Shown: piece by piece, positions 1-7,022 of the stretch | Position numbering within the stretch: the first letter of the stretch is position 1 | Layout: each line of letters starts with the position of its first letter | Source: Prosthecobacter sp. | Lineage (GTDB): Bacteria; Verrucomicrobiota; Verrucomicrobiia; Verrucomicrobiales; Verrucomicrobiaceae | Reading direction: 5' to 3' | NCBI GenBank assembly: GCA_025869455.1 | Contig: JAOZVT010000580.1 | Span: 1 to 9,667 of the forward strand | Length of the DNA: 9,667 nt | Notes under the pieces: model-generated | What the model saw: the letters and a program-made list of their open reading frames with translations, nothing else | Databases searched by the model: none | Told to the model about the DNA's origin: nothing | Translations under genes and position numbers: made by a program

Positions 1-81
1 ATCGTGGAGGTCGTGGTGGCCATTGGCGCGGCCATTAAGGCTCTGTTCAGCAAGCTTTTCGGCAAGCGTGAGCAGATCTAA
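1..81 (+). CDS. C-terminal end of an unidentified protein (5' end outside window)
   Basis: Frame 1 is open from the left edge to a TAA at 79-81 and gives 26 residues. The tail is a hydrophobic, alanine- and valine-rich stretch followed by a basic end (KALFSKLFGKREQI), which looks like an amphipathic or membrane-associated helix. The next gene starts only 6 bases after this stop on the same strand, so the two probably share a transcript. No family can be recognised from so short a piece. It is called a real gene because of the tight spacing to the next start and because nothing else explains the open frame, but the evidence is limited. Confidence 0.5.
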   Translation: MVEVVVAIGAAIKALFSKLFGKREQI

Positions 82-87
82 GAGCTT

Positions 88-1140
88 ATGACAGACGGTC
101 AGTCGCTGCTGCTAGTCTTCGTCGCGCTCTACATCTTTGAGTGCCTGCGCTGGTTGCCTGCCCAGAGTTACCTGCTCCTGGGTAGCGGCACCCGCTGGCA
201 TTCGCATCGCCCTTTTCAGCCCATAGCGCTGGGTGGCCGTTGCCCTGCCTTACTCAGCCTGCTGCCTCCTTTGCAGACTCATCTGGTGACTCTGCCTTGG
301 CAGTTCATTCCTGCCGAAGCAGGCTTGGAACTCCATTTGGACGCGCGTCCTCCCCAGCTTTTACCCTGGGCGGCTGTGCAGACTCGAGTCGAGGGTCGTA
401 ACCTCTACCTCAGTCCTGAACTGCGCGTTTCTTGCCTCCATGAAAGTCACGCCCGCCAGATAAAGGAGCTCATCCAGGCTTGGCTGCCGATGTCGCAGAC
501 GGAGAGAGAAACCGATTTCTTGAGGTATGCAAAAAAGACTCTGGATGGTCACGCCCTCACGGCCCAAGCCAAAGCCTTGAGTGCTCAAACGGGACGGCTT
601 CGTCACCTGGGCAGCCTTATCTTTCTCTGGACCTTCGTCATCCTGGCCTCGCTTTATCGTTGGCTGGGAGAAAGCACCCTCATTCTCTGGGTCGCGGCGG
701 GCATGTTTGGCCTGCAACTCGTCCAGACTTGGTTTTTTTATCGGCGTGCTAAAGGTGTGACGTTCAGATTTTGGAAGGCTCTCGTGGTCGCTATCATGCC
801 GCAGCATGCCATGCGTGCGGCTGATTTGTTGGCAGACAAACCCACGGAAACACCCGCTCACCCATTGGCCGCGCGCGCACTGATCGGGGATGAGGTTTGG
901 CGGAAACTGGCCCTCCAGTTTTGGAAAACTGCGCGCTATCAGCCCAGCCTAACCGCCGATTTGCAAAGCCGTGCTATGGAGGCCTTTCTAAAGAAACAGG
1001 GCCTACCGACCTCGGAACTGGATGCCCCACCGACCCGCGAAGAAGGCACCAGCGTTTACTGCCCTAAATGCCACGCGCAATTTCAGGCGGGTGCCACCCA
1101 GTGCCAAGACTGTGGCGGTGTACCTTTGAAAGCCTTTTGA
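88..1140 (+). CDS. Membrane protein with C-terminal zinc ribbon, function unknown
   Basis: This 350-residue protein is not one I recognise by name. Residues about 6-30 form a hydrophobic N-terminal segment. Two further hydrophobic stretches at about 174-194 and 198-218 look like a membrane hairpin. Between them, residues about 70-135 alternate strand-like stretches and end in a helix, loosely like a bacterial PH-type domain; this is a guess. The C-terminus carries two CxxC pairs, C325/C328 and C339/C342, spaced as in a zinc-ribbon knuckle and preceded by an acidic, proline-rich linker. The ATG at 88 follows the previous stop by 6 bases and has a weak AAGAG at 80-84. rsuA follows after 53 bases on the same strand. 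The protein probably sits in the inner membrane with its ribbon in the cytoplasm, but this is inference. Confidence 0.8.
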   Translation: MTDGQSLLLVFVALYIFECLRWLPAQSYLLLGSGTRWHSHRPFQPIALGGRCPALLSLLPPLQTHLVTLPWQFIPAEAGLELHLDARPPQLLPWAAVQTRVEGRNLYLSPELRVSCLHESHARQIKELIQAWLPMSQTERETDFLRYAKKTLDGHALTAQAKALSAQTGRLRHLGSLIFLWTFVILASLYRWLGESTLILWVAAGMFGLQLVQTWFFYRRAKGVTFRFWKALVVAIMPQHAMRAADLLADKPTETPAHPLAARALIGDEVWRKLALQFWKTARYQPSLTADLQSRAMEAFLKKQGLPTSELDAPPTREEGTSVYCPKCHAQFQAGATQCQDCGGVPLKAF

Positions 1141-1193
1141 TCGTTAGGACTTCGCTTGCTTGCACTGTCATCGGCAGCCGCTAGCCTGAGGCT

Positions 1194-1886
1194 GTGCCAC
1201 GTCTTGATCAACTGCTCTCTTCCCTCGGTTATGGTTCGCGCAAACAAGTCGCGGAATTTGTCAAAGCTGGGCGCGTGCGCTTGGGAGACACGGTTTTGAA
1301 GAAACCGGATCAAAAGGTGGAGGCTGCTGAGGTGACGCTGGATGGAGAGGCCCTGGAAGCGCCAGATGGATTGCTGGTCATGTTACACAAGCCGTTAGGC
1401 CATATCTGCACGCATAATGATGGCGAAGGCAAAACGATTTATGAACTGCTACCCGCGCGCTGGATGGCACGAAAGCCTTCCATTACCAGTGTGGGCCGGC
1501 TAGATAAAGACACCAGTGGTCTCATCCTCATCACTGACCTAGGTGATCTGGTGCATCGTTACACCTCTCCGAAAGCTGAGGTGGAAAAAATTTATGAAGT
1601 GACCGTGGATCGCGAACTTGATCCCGCCCTCGTCGCTATTTTTGCCAGTGGCACAGTGATGCTGCGTGGTGAAGAAAAACCCTGCCTGCCTGCTCAGCTA
1701 GAGATCACCAGCCCACTCACCGCCAAGCTTACCCTCATGGAAGGCCGCTACCATCAGGTGCGACGCATGTTTGCCAGTCAGGGATGGCATGTGGAACAGC
1801 TGCACCGCAGCCGCTTCGGTGACTACACTCTTGGCACATTGCAACCGGGCGAATGGCAGATGCTGGAACTGCCACCAGAAGCCTAA
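1194..1886 (+). CDS. rsuA: 16S rRNA pseudouridine synthase, RsuA family
   Basis: The 230-residue product matches the length of E. coli RsuA (about 231), which converts U516 of 16S rRNA to pseudouridine in the cytoplasm. Residues 1-45 form an S4 RNA-binding domain (RLDQLLSSLGYGSRKQV, then GRVRLGD). The catalytic motif GRLDKDTSGLILIT has its aspartate at D104, equivalent to D102 in E. coli. The C-terminal family signature EGRYHQVRRMF follows. The start is GTG at 1194: an in-frame TAG at 1182-1184 rules out a longer form, and the S4 motif begins immediately after the GTG. A TGAGG at 1187-1191 lies unusually close to the start. RluE and RluF belong to the same superfamily, so the exact target base is inferred from length and domain layout. 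The gene converges on the phosphatase gene with 8 bases between the stops. Confidence 0.88.
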   Translation: MPRLDQLLSSLGYGSRKQVAEFVKAGRVRLGDTVLKKPDQKVEAAEVTLDGEALEAPDGLLVMLHKPLGHICTHNDGEGKTIYELLPARWMARKPSITSVGRLDKDTSGLILITDLGDLVHRYTSPKAEVEKIYEVTVDRELDPALVAIFASGTVMLRGEEKPCLPAQLEITSPLTAKLTLMEGRYHQVRRMFASQGWHVEQLHRSRFGDYTLGTLQPGEWQMLELPPEA

Positions 1887-1908
1887 TTTGCACCTCACAC
1901 AAAATTAG
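1883..1908. terminator. Possible weak bidirectional terminator between convergent genes
   Basis: CTAATTT (1883-1889) and AAATTAG (1902-1908) form a 7-bp inverted repeat around a 12-base loop. It covers the stop codons of rsuA and of the convergent phosphatase gene. The stem is A/T-rich and no clear T-run follows on either strand, so it is a poor intrinsic terminator. The position is the main support. Confidence 0.25.
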
Positions 1909-2422
1909 CCTTGATGCGTGGTTCTCTAAGCAGGGACTTGCACAGGCTTTGGGCCTCAGCGGGGTCCAGAAATTGATCCAGACCGAGACGCAGGACAAAG
2001 GCATTGGGGATGGCGTTCGGACGCAGGTTTAGCAGGATGTCCACGGTGGCCTGGACCAAATCGGCATCGGTAAGTCCTTGCTCGCGGAGACCTTGAACGA
2101 TCAGTACCAGGGCCATGGCCGTGCTGCGGGAGCGGCCAGCCCAGCATTGCAGGACCAGCGGTTCATCTGCGTGTTGGGCCGCATAGGTTAGCAGGGTCTC
2201 CAGATGGGCAGCTTTTGGGCCGGGGCTTTCAGGCTCAAGGCTGGGAAGGGCATCTTCAAAAATGAGGTGCTGCACACTCTTTGCCTGAGCCAGTTCTGTC
2301 TCTGCATGCATGGGATCACGAATGCTAAGGACGTGCCAACGGTCAGGCTCGCGTGCCAGAAACGGGCTGATCTGAGTGGCGGAACAGATGGCCAAGTGGC
2401 GTTGCAGGCGCTCGATGAACAT
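1895..2422 (-). CDS. Tyrosine-phosphatase-like protein (CX5R, COG5350-like)
   Basis: The 175-residue product carries the cysteine-phosphatase P-loop CX5R as CWAGRSRS, with nucleophile C93 and phosphate-binding R99 followed by S100. It sits after a hydrophobic strand (EPLVLQ) and before a helix, as in dual-specificity and tyrosine phosphatases. The later RPNAIPN motif (about 134-140) resembles the short bacterial predicted tyrosine phosphatases grouped as COG5350. D57 in the loop at 55-60 is a candidate general acid. The usual histidine before the cysteine is glutamine (Q92). No signal peptide or membrane segment is visible, so it is probably cytoplasmic. The ATG at 2422 has an AGGG six bases upstream on the minus strand (plus-strand 2429-2432). 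The substrate is unknown; both protein and small-molecule phosphates are possible. Confidence 0.78.
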   Translation of the reverse strand: MFIERLQRHLAICSATQISPFLAREPDRWHVLSIRDPMHAETELAQAKSVQHLIFEDALPSLEPESPGPKAAHLETLLTYAAQHADEPLVLQCWAGRSRSTAMALVLIVQGLREQGLTDADLVQATVDILLNLRPNAIPNAFVLRLGLDQFLDPAEAQSLCKSLLREPRIKANFV

Positions 2423-2429
2423 TTGGAAC

Positions 2430-2458
2430 CCTAGCCTGCACTCGTCGCCATAGCTAGG
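2430..2458. repeat. Inverted repeat CCTAGC/GCTAGG upstream of phosphatase gene
   Basis: CCTAGC (2430-2435) and GCTAGG (2453-2458) form a perfect 6-bp inverted repeat with a 17-base spacer. It lies directly upstream of the phosphatase ATG, and its left arm overlaps the AGGG ribosome-binding sequence. It could be an operator or a small leader hairpin, but repeats of this size arise often by chance. Confidence 0.2.
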
Positions 2459-2553
2459 ATTCGTGGCTCTTATCTCTCAAGGGCAAAAAGTCGTCAGACT
2501 GGCTGAAGGAGTCCGTGTTCAACGACGTTCGCTTTTTTAGTCATCGTGTGTCC

Positions 2554-2569
2554 CTGCTGAAATTAGCAG
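2554..2569. repeat. Short inverted repeat upstream of PAS-AraC gene
   Basis: CTGCT (2554-2558) and AGCAG (2565-2569) form a 5-bp inverted repeat around GAAATT, ending 19 bases before the ATG of the PAS-AraC gene. It lies in the 166-base divergent intergenic region and could be an autoregulatory operator. AraC proteins usually bind direct rather than inverted repeats, and arms of this length are common by chance. Confidence 0.2.
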
Positions 2570-2588
2570 CGACAAACCCGGTGCTTTT

Positions 2589-3380
2589 ATGCTAAACAAG
2601 CCATCCATGGCCCAGGGCGACTCAACACTCCAGACAGGCTTTCTTTCCCAGGTGGCGGCGGGCTGTCATTTTGGTCGGTTGTTCGATGAACTCCCTGGTG
2701 TCTCTTTCTTTGCCAAAAACCGTGAGTTCCAGTTTGTCGCGGCGAATCGCCGATTCTGGCGGCGGTTCGGGTTTCAGTCGGAGACAGAGCTGATCGGCAA
2801 GACAGATTTTGATCTCTTCCCACTGCAACTGGCTCGGAATTATCGGGCGGATGATGAGGAGATCTTGACCAGTGGCGAGCCGAAGCGGCGGATCGTGGAG
2901 CCGTTCTTCAACCAGCAGGGGCTGCCTGACTGGTTCTTCACCAATAAGTTGCCCATTCGTGCGGTGGACGGAAAGGTCATTGGCATCATGGGCAGCATTG
3001 AAACCTATGCGGCGGCCAGTGCGGTGAAGACTCCGTATTTCCAACTGGACCGCGCCGTGAACCACATCCGTGCCCATTTCCGTGAATCCATCGCCGTAAC
3101 AGATCTAGCCGCGCTGGCAGGCCTGTCCGTGCGTCAGTTCAATCGCTTGTTTCAGCAGGTCTTCCAGAGCAGCCCGCGCAGCTTTCTCATCAAAACACGC
3201 ATTCAGGCCGCTTGCCAAGAGCTGCGTCACAGTGACCGGGAGATCAGCGAGATAGCCCTGCACGCTGGGTTTTGTGATCAAAGTGCGCTGACCCTGCACT
3301 TTCGCCATCACATGGGCAGCACGCCTTCTCGTTATCGGAAAGACCATCGGCAGCGAGCCTCCCAGGCAGCCGATGACTGA
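2589..3380 (+). CDS. AraC-family transcriptional regulator with N-terminal PAS domain
   Basis: The 263-residue product has two parts. Residues about 30-140 form a PAS domain: LPGVSFFAKN, then AANRRFWRRFGF, the IGKTDFDLFP motif common in PAS_4-type domains, and the closing strand GKVIGIMGSI. Residues about 155-252 form an AraC DNA-binding domain with two helix-turn-helix units: SIAVTDLAALAGLSVRQFNR, then EISEIALHAGFCDQSALTLH with the family ending GSTPSRYR. It should act in the cytoplasm as a ligand-responsive regulator. xylA begins 104 bases downstream on the same strand, so control of xylose use is a reasonable inference, but no ligand can be read from the sequence. The ATG at 2589 has no clear ribosome-binding sequence. 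A second ATG at 2607 is possible and would not affect either domain. Confidence 0.88.
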   Translation: MLNKPSMAQGDSTLQTGFLSQVAAGCHFGRLFDELPGVSFFAKNREFQFVAANRRFWRRFGFQSETELIGKTDFDLFPLQLARNYRADDEEILTSGEPKRRIVEPFFNQQGLPDWFFTNKLPIRAVDGKVIGIMGSIETYAAASAVKTPYFQLDRAVNHIRAHFRESIAVTDLAALAGLSVRQFNRLFQQVFQSSPRSFLIKTRIQAACQELRHSDREISEIALHAGFCDQSALTLHFRHHMGSTPSRYRKDHRQRASQAADD

Positions 3381-3484
3381 CTTTCGGCGAGACAAGCCGT
3401 ACTTTATGCGGTTTCGGCCATGAATTGTGTGCTCAGGCAGCATTGCTGTTGCCGGAACGGGCCTTTGTTCGAGCATCGCGGCCC

Positions 3485-4801
3485 ATGAACCACGGCGAAT
3501 TCTTTCCCAACATCCCCAAAATCGGCTTCGAAGGACCGAAGTCCCGCAACCCGCTTTCCTTCAAGCATTACAATGCCGACGAACTCGTCGGTGGTAAAAC
3601 GATGAAGGATCATCTGCGCTTTGGCTGCGCCTACTGGCACACCATGCGCAACGGTCTGTCGGATCCCTTTGGTGGGCCGACTGCTCAGCGCCCCTGGGAT
3701 GATGGCACGGACTCCGTCGCCAATGCTCAAAAGCGCGTGTGGGCCATGTTTGAGTTCATGCAGAAGACAGGCATTGAATACTACTGCTTTCATGACCGCG
3801 ACGTGGCTCCAGAACTGAATGATCTGGCCAAGTCCAATGCGGCTCTGGACGCCGTGGCAGACGAACTGGAAAAGGCGCAGAAGCAAACTGGATTCAAGCT
3901 GCTGTGGGGCACCGCCTGCTTGTTTTCTCACCCTCGCTACAACCAAGGCGCTGGCACTTCCCCCTACGCTGATGTGTTTGCCTACGGTGCGGCCCAGATC
4001 AAAAAGGCCATTGATGTAACGCATCGTCTCGGTGGTGAAGGTTATACCTTTTGGGGCGGACGTGAAGGCTATGCCACCTTGTGGAATACCAACATGAAGC
4101 GTGAGCTGGACCATCTGGCCCGCCTGCTGCACATGGCGGTGGATTACAAGAAGAAGATCGGCTTCAAAGGAGCCTTCTACATTGAGCCGAAACCACGTGA
4201 ACCTTCCACCCATCAGTATGATTCTGATGCCGCAGCCTGCCTGAACTTCTTGCGTGAGTATGGTTTGTTAGGCGAGCTTTCTCTCAACTTGGAAACCAAT
4301 CACGCCACGCTGGCGGGTCACACCATGATGCATGAAATGCGTGTGGCGCGTGAAGCAGGAGCGCTGGGCTCCATTGATGCCAATACGGGAGATGAACTCA
4401 TCGGCTGGGATACCGACCAGTTCCCCACGGATATCTACCTGACCACCCAGATCATGGTGGAATTGCTCAAAGCAGGTGGCTTCACCACCGGGGGTCTCAA
4501 CTTTGATGCCAAGGTCCGCCGCGAATCCTTTGAGCCGGAAGACCTTTTCCACGCTCACATCGGTGGCATGGATGCCTTTGCACGTGGCCTGAAAATCGCC
4601 CACGCGATCATCGAAGACGGTCGCATGGATGACTTTGTCAAAACCCGTTATGAAAGCTTTGATTCAGGCATCGGAGCCAAAATCGAAGCCGGCACCGCTA
4701 CTCTGGAAGAACTGGAAGCCTACACCCTGGGCAAAGCTGAACCCTCCACGAAGAGCGGCCGCCAGGAGATGCTGGAGAACCTGATCAACGACTTCATTTG
4801 A
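3485..4801 (+). CDS. xylA: Xylose isomerase
   Basis: XylA interconverts D-xylose and D-xylulose in the cytoplasm, the first step of the isomerase route of xylose catabolism. The 438-residue product has the usual group II length, and the N-terminus (FFPNIPKIGFEGPKSRNPL) is typical. Catalytic and metal residues are all present at a constant +2 offset from E. coli: H103 and D106 in FHDRDVAPE, E234 and K236 in IEPKPREP, E270 and H273 in ETNHATLAGH, D298, D309/D311 in WDTDQFP, and D341. The frame is open back to a TTG at 3425, but the family begins at the ATG at 3485, so that start is chosen. No strong ribosome-binding sequence is seen. GGGCC at 3459-3463 and GGCCC at 3480-3484 could form a weak hairpin just before the start. 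The PAS-AraC gene upstream is the likely regulator. No xylulokinase is in the window. Confidence 0.97.
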   Translation: MNHGEFFPNIPKIGFEGPKSRNPLSFKHYNADELVGGKTMKDHLRFGCAYWHTMRNGLSDPFGGPTAQRPWDDGTDSVANAQKRVWAMFEFMQKTGIEYYCFHDRDVAPELNDLAKSNAALDAVADELEKAQKQTGFKLLWGTACLFSHPRYNQGAGTSPYADVFAYGAAQIKKAIDVTHRLGGEGYTFWGGREGYATLWNTNMKRELDHLARLLHMAVDYKKKIGFKGAFYIEPKPREPSTHQYDSDAAACLNFLREYGLLGELSLNLETNHATLAGHTMMHEMRVAREAGALGSIDANTGDELIGWDTDQFPTDIYLTTQIMVELLKAGGFTTGGLNFDAKVRRESFEPEDLFHAHIGGMDAFARGLKIAHAIIEDGRMDDFVKTRYESFDSGIGAKIEAGTATLEELEAYTLGKAEPSTKSGRQEMLENLINDFI

Positions 4802-4848
4802 GGTCGGTCTAACGTCACGGGTTTTTCAAAATCAGCCTAACAAAGATT

Positions 4849-4874
4849 GAGGGTTGGCCTACGGGTCAGCCCTC
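4849..4874 (-). terminator. Strong hairpin at xylA/DUF5722 convergent junction, probable terminator
   Basis: GAGGGTTGGCC (4849-4859) pairs with GGTCAGCCCTC (4864-4874) to form an 11-bp stem, including two G-T (wobble) pairs, around a 4-base loop. The minus-strand gene's stop codon (4859-4861) overlaps the loop. On the minus strand the hairpin is followed by AATCTTTGTT, a modest U-rich tail, so it probably ends that transcript. Read in the xylA direction, the loop is TACG closed by C-G, a UNCG-type stable tetraloop, but no T-run follows. It may therefore protect the xylA mRNA 3' end rather than terminate it. Confidence 0.5.
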
Positions 4875-6910
4875 ATGACTTCATCGGCCATTTGGGCGAA
4901 AGGAGCCTCTTCAGAGGTGCCAATGGCTTTGTAGGCATCCCAACCGAGTTTATGCGCGCCGGTTTCAGTGATGATGCCGAGCCGCAGTCCGCCTTCCTGT
5001 ACGGGCATGTCCTGATAACGATGCAGGTGGTAGGCTTCAATGGTCTTCAGAGTGCTCAGTTTGCGGAACATGTAAACCAGTCCCGCCACCTGCCTGCGTT
5101 GATCTTCCACGCTCAGAGTGGGTGTGTTAAAACCTTGTTCAGAAAGCAAGATTCCGCGCGGTTTACCCGCGAACAAAAAGCGTGGTTGTTCCAGAAAAGC
5201 AGGCAGCACCTGAATGTTTTTCGGCGTGATGTAGTGGGTGTCAAAGTCTTCCGTCAGGTCCTGGTCTTTCCAGGTATCTGGATTGCGCAGGTCACGTGGG
5301 TAAGGATGATAGGCTACGCCCCATTCATAGTCTCCTTCTGCCCGTCCCATTTCTGCAAACAGTTCCAGAAGGTCGCGCACGATATACGTGCCACTGCCGT
5401 TGCTTTTTTGGGTCCAATGATGAGTGAGGGAGATGAAGACACGGGCATGAGGATCAAACAAACGCGCGGTGTGATACATCAGTCGTGCAGAGCGTGAGTA
5501 GCTCTCCAGGTAGCGGGCCAAAGGCTGGTTGCCCATGTTTGTCCAGGTCCCTCCTTGGTCGATCTCATTGTGCATGATCCAGTTGCTCACGCGGCCATTG
5601 GAACCGTCTTCGCGGGACCAGCGTTCCGCTAGGTGATGCAAGATGGCGCTGTAAAGCTGAGCCGGAATTTCGGCTGCGAGATTGGGCATGGAATAGATGC
5701 CCCGCACTTCCGCTTCGGGATGAGTGAGAGTAGAAGTCGGTGCGCCATCCTCGGCGCGCCCGTTGCCCACCAGGAGGATGGCACTGACTTGGATATCATG
5801 TTGAGCTAGTAAGCGGAGGGTTTGGTCATGATTCTGAAGCTGCCGCTCATTGAGATAATAGGTTAGGCCTTCAAATACCCACGGTTTCCAGCCGGGAGCT
5901 GGGCTTTCACGGATCAAGCCATTCAAGGCCACATTGAGAGTGCCATGACACACCCCTAGATCAAAGATTTCATGATCTGGCCGATTTAGCTGCGGCACGC
6001 CGCCGATGCCTTTCGCGTGAGGGGCTTTCAGCTTGGCTAACTTCCTGCCGACGGCGGGTCCATAGGCCGTAGGCCACTTGGCGACAGAGGCCCATTTTCC
6101 TTGGGCATCCACCAAACGCCAGCGCCAGACTGCTCGATCCCGTTTCGTCGTGGCATCCACTCGGGGCAGATTGAGCCGAAAGTTACCAGATTCATCCGGG
6201 GAAATGTCTGCCAGCGCTTGCGTTGATTCAGCCTGCTGAGAGACGAGCTCTGGAGGAATGCCGATGAGTTTCAAGGCTCTCTTAGCCTGACCGATCAAGG
6301 TAATCTCCTGCACGCCGATGTGCACAGTGGTGATGGTAGCCGGATACTCCGCGCGCAAATCCGCGAGGATGGCGGCTGCTTCGGTTTCACGGGCGATTCG
6401 GATCTTGTCTCGATTCGCAGCGAGACTTTTTTCTTCCGCATTGGCCTCCCGCAGCCGGAGGTGGCGGATCTGAATTTGTGAGCCTGCGGGTCCATCCAGC
6501 GCTAGATGAAAACGCATGTCGGGTCGTCCAGCGGCTGGCTTTACTTCCACCTGGCTAAGATCAAAAGCCAAAGGTTGCCAAGTCTCCGCCAGCGGCACGG
6601 GCAAAACCTGTGCCACCACCATTTCACCACTAGGCACCCGGTACCGCAGGGCCAAGGAGCGCAGCCCTGCTGGGGCAAAGTATTCCAGCGCTAGCACGCT
6701 GTGTTGTGCCGGGTCATACGTGCTAGGGACGATGTCTGTCCAAAAGTGTGGATCGCCCTCGCCGAGCGTGATCTCCCAGACATCACCACTGATTTTTTTG
6801 AAGGTGAGATCCCGATGCGGGCCGGACTGAAGTGGAAGTTCCTCTGCCGTCAGCAGGCCTGTGCAGAAGGCTGCCACCAGCAGAGGAAAGGTCGTTAGAA
6901 AGCGCAACAT
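4859..6910 (-). CDS. Secreted DUF5722-like protein, putative glycoside hydrolase fold
   Basis: The product is 683 residues from the ATG at 6910. A TTG at 6928 would add six residues, but the ATG has AGGCGG just upstream and places the signal peptide correctly. Residues 1-21 form a Sec signal peptide with likely cleavage after LLTA; AAFC does not fit a lipobox. Residues about 25-160 look like a beta-sandwich resembling carbohydrate-binding modules. The C-terminal half resembles DUF5722, recalled from memory, and has features of a TIM-barrel hydrolase. These are HNEID with E449, WGVAYHPYP with H535, and LLSEQGF with E591, matching the acid/base and nucleophile spacing of retaining clan GH-A enzymes. 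An extracellular or periplasmic polysaccharide substrate is likely but unidentified. The gene converges on xylA and lies 112 bases downstream of purA. I see no clear promoter in that gap. Confidence 0.82.
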   Translation of the reverse strand: MLRFLTTFPLLVAAFCTGLLTAEELPLQSGPHRDLTFKKISGDVWEITLGEGDPHFWTDIVPSTYDPAQHSVLALEYFAPAGLRSLALRYRVPSGEMVVAQVLPVPLAETWQPLAFDLSQVEVKPAAGRPDMRFHLALDGPAGSQIQIRHLRLREANAEEKSLAANRDKIRIARETEAAAILADLRAEYPATITTVHIGVQEITLIGQAKRALKLIGIPPELVSQQAESTQALADISPDESGNFRLNLPRVDATTKRDRAVWRWRLVDAQGKWASVAKWPTAYGPAVGRKLAKLKAPHAKGIGGVPQLNRPDHEIFDLGVCHGTLNVALNGLIRESPAPGWKPWVFEGLTYYLNERQLQNHDQTLRLLAQHDIQVSAILLVGNGRAEDGAPTSTLTHPEAEVRGIYSMPNLAAEIPAQLYSAILHHLAERWSREDGSNGRVSNWIMHNEIDQGGTWTNMGNQPLARYLESYSRSARLMYHTARLFDPHARVFISLTHHWTQKSNGSGTYIVRDLLELFAEMGRAEGDYEWGVAYHPYPRDLRNPDTWKDQDLTEDFDTHYITPKNIQVLPAFLEQPRFLFAGKPRGILLSEQGFNTPTLSVEDQRRQVAGLVYMFRKLSTLKTIEAYHLHRYQDMPVQEGGLRLGIITETGAHKLGWDAYKAIGTSEEAPFAQMADEVMRADP

Positions 6911-6985
6911 GAACCGCCTAATACGCAAGTCAGCCGCTCACTCTGCCAGCAAACTGGAGAAGACTTGGTCGAAGATATACCTGAA

Positions 6986-7014
6986 CTGCGCCTACCTTCA
7001 CCAGGCAGGCGCAG
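6986..7014 (-). terminator. Hairpin downstream of purA, probable terminator
   Basis: CTGCGCCTACCT (6986-6997) and AGGCAGGCGCAG (7003-7014) form a 12-bp G+C-rich stem with one wobble pair and a 5-base loop, starting 8 bases beyond the purA stop on the minus strand. The sequence after it (TTCAGGTATATCTTC) is only mildly T-rich, so it may pause or weakly terminate transcription. If it terminates, the downstream DUF5722-like gene needs its own promoter. Confidence 0.5.
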
Positions 7015-7022
7015 GTCATCAC

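Noticed and set aside
2423..2588. Sigma-70 promoters in the divergent region, such as TTGAGA on the minus strand upstream of the phosphatase
   Set aside because: No -10 hexamer at proper spacing matched more than two or three positions, so no promoter is called.
3425..3484. 20-residue N-terminal extension of xylose isomerase from TTG 3425
   Set aside because: The family begins at the FFP...KI motif just after the ATG at 3485. The extension has no homology that I recognise.
3404..4213. 269-codon open frame antisense to xylA
   Set aside because: It lies opposite a certain xylA coding region, has no recognisable domain, and is a by-product of G+C-biased codon use.
4267..4278. 12-base match GTTAGGCGAGCT shared with 8525-8536
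   Set aside because: Several 12-base matches are expected by chance in a window of this size. One copy is inside xylA codons, so it is not a mobile repeat.
4847..5497. 216-codon plus-strand open frame opposite the DUF5722-like gene
   Set aside because: No domain or ribosome-binding sequence was recognised. The minus frame has a signal peptide and glycosidase-like motifs, so this is a shadow.
6911..6928. TTG start six codons upstream of the DUF5722-like gene's ATG
   Set aside because: The ATG at 6910 has AGGCGG close upstream and starts a normal signal peptide.
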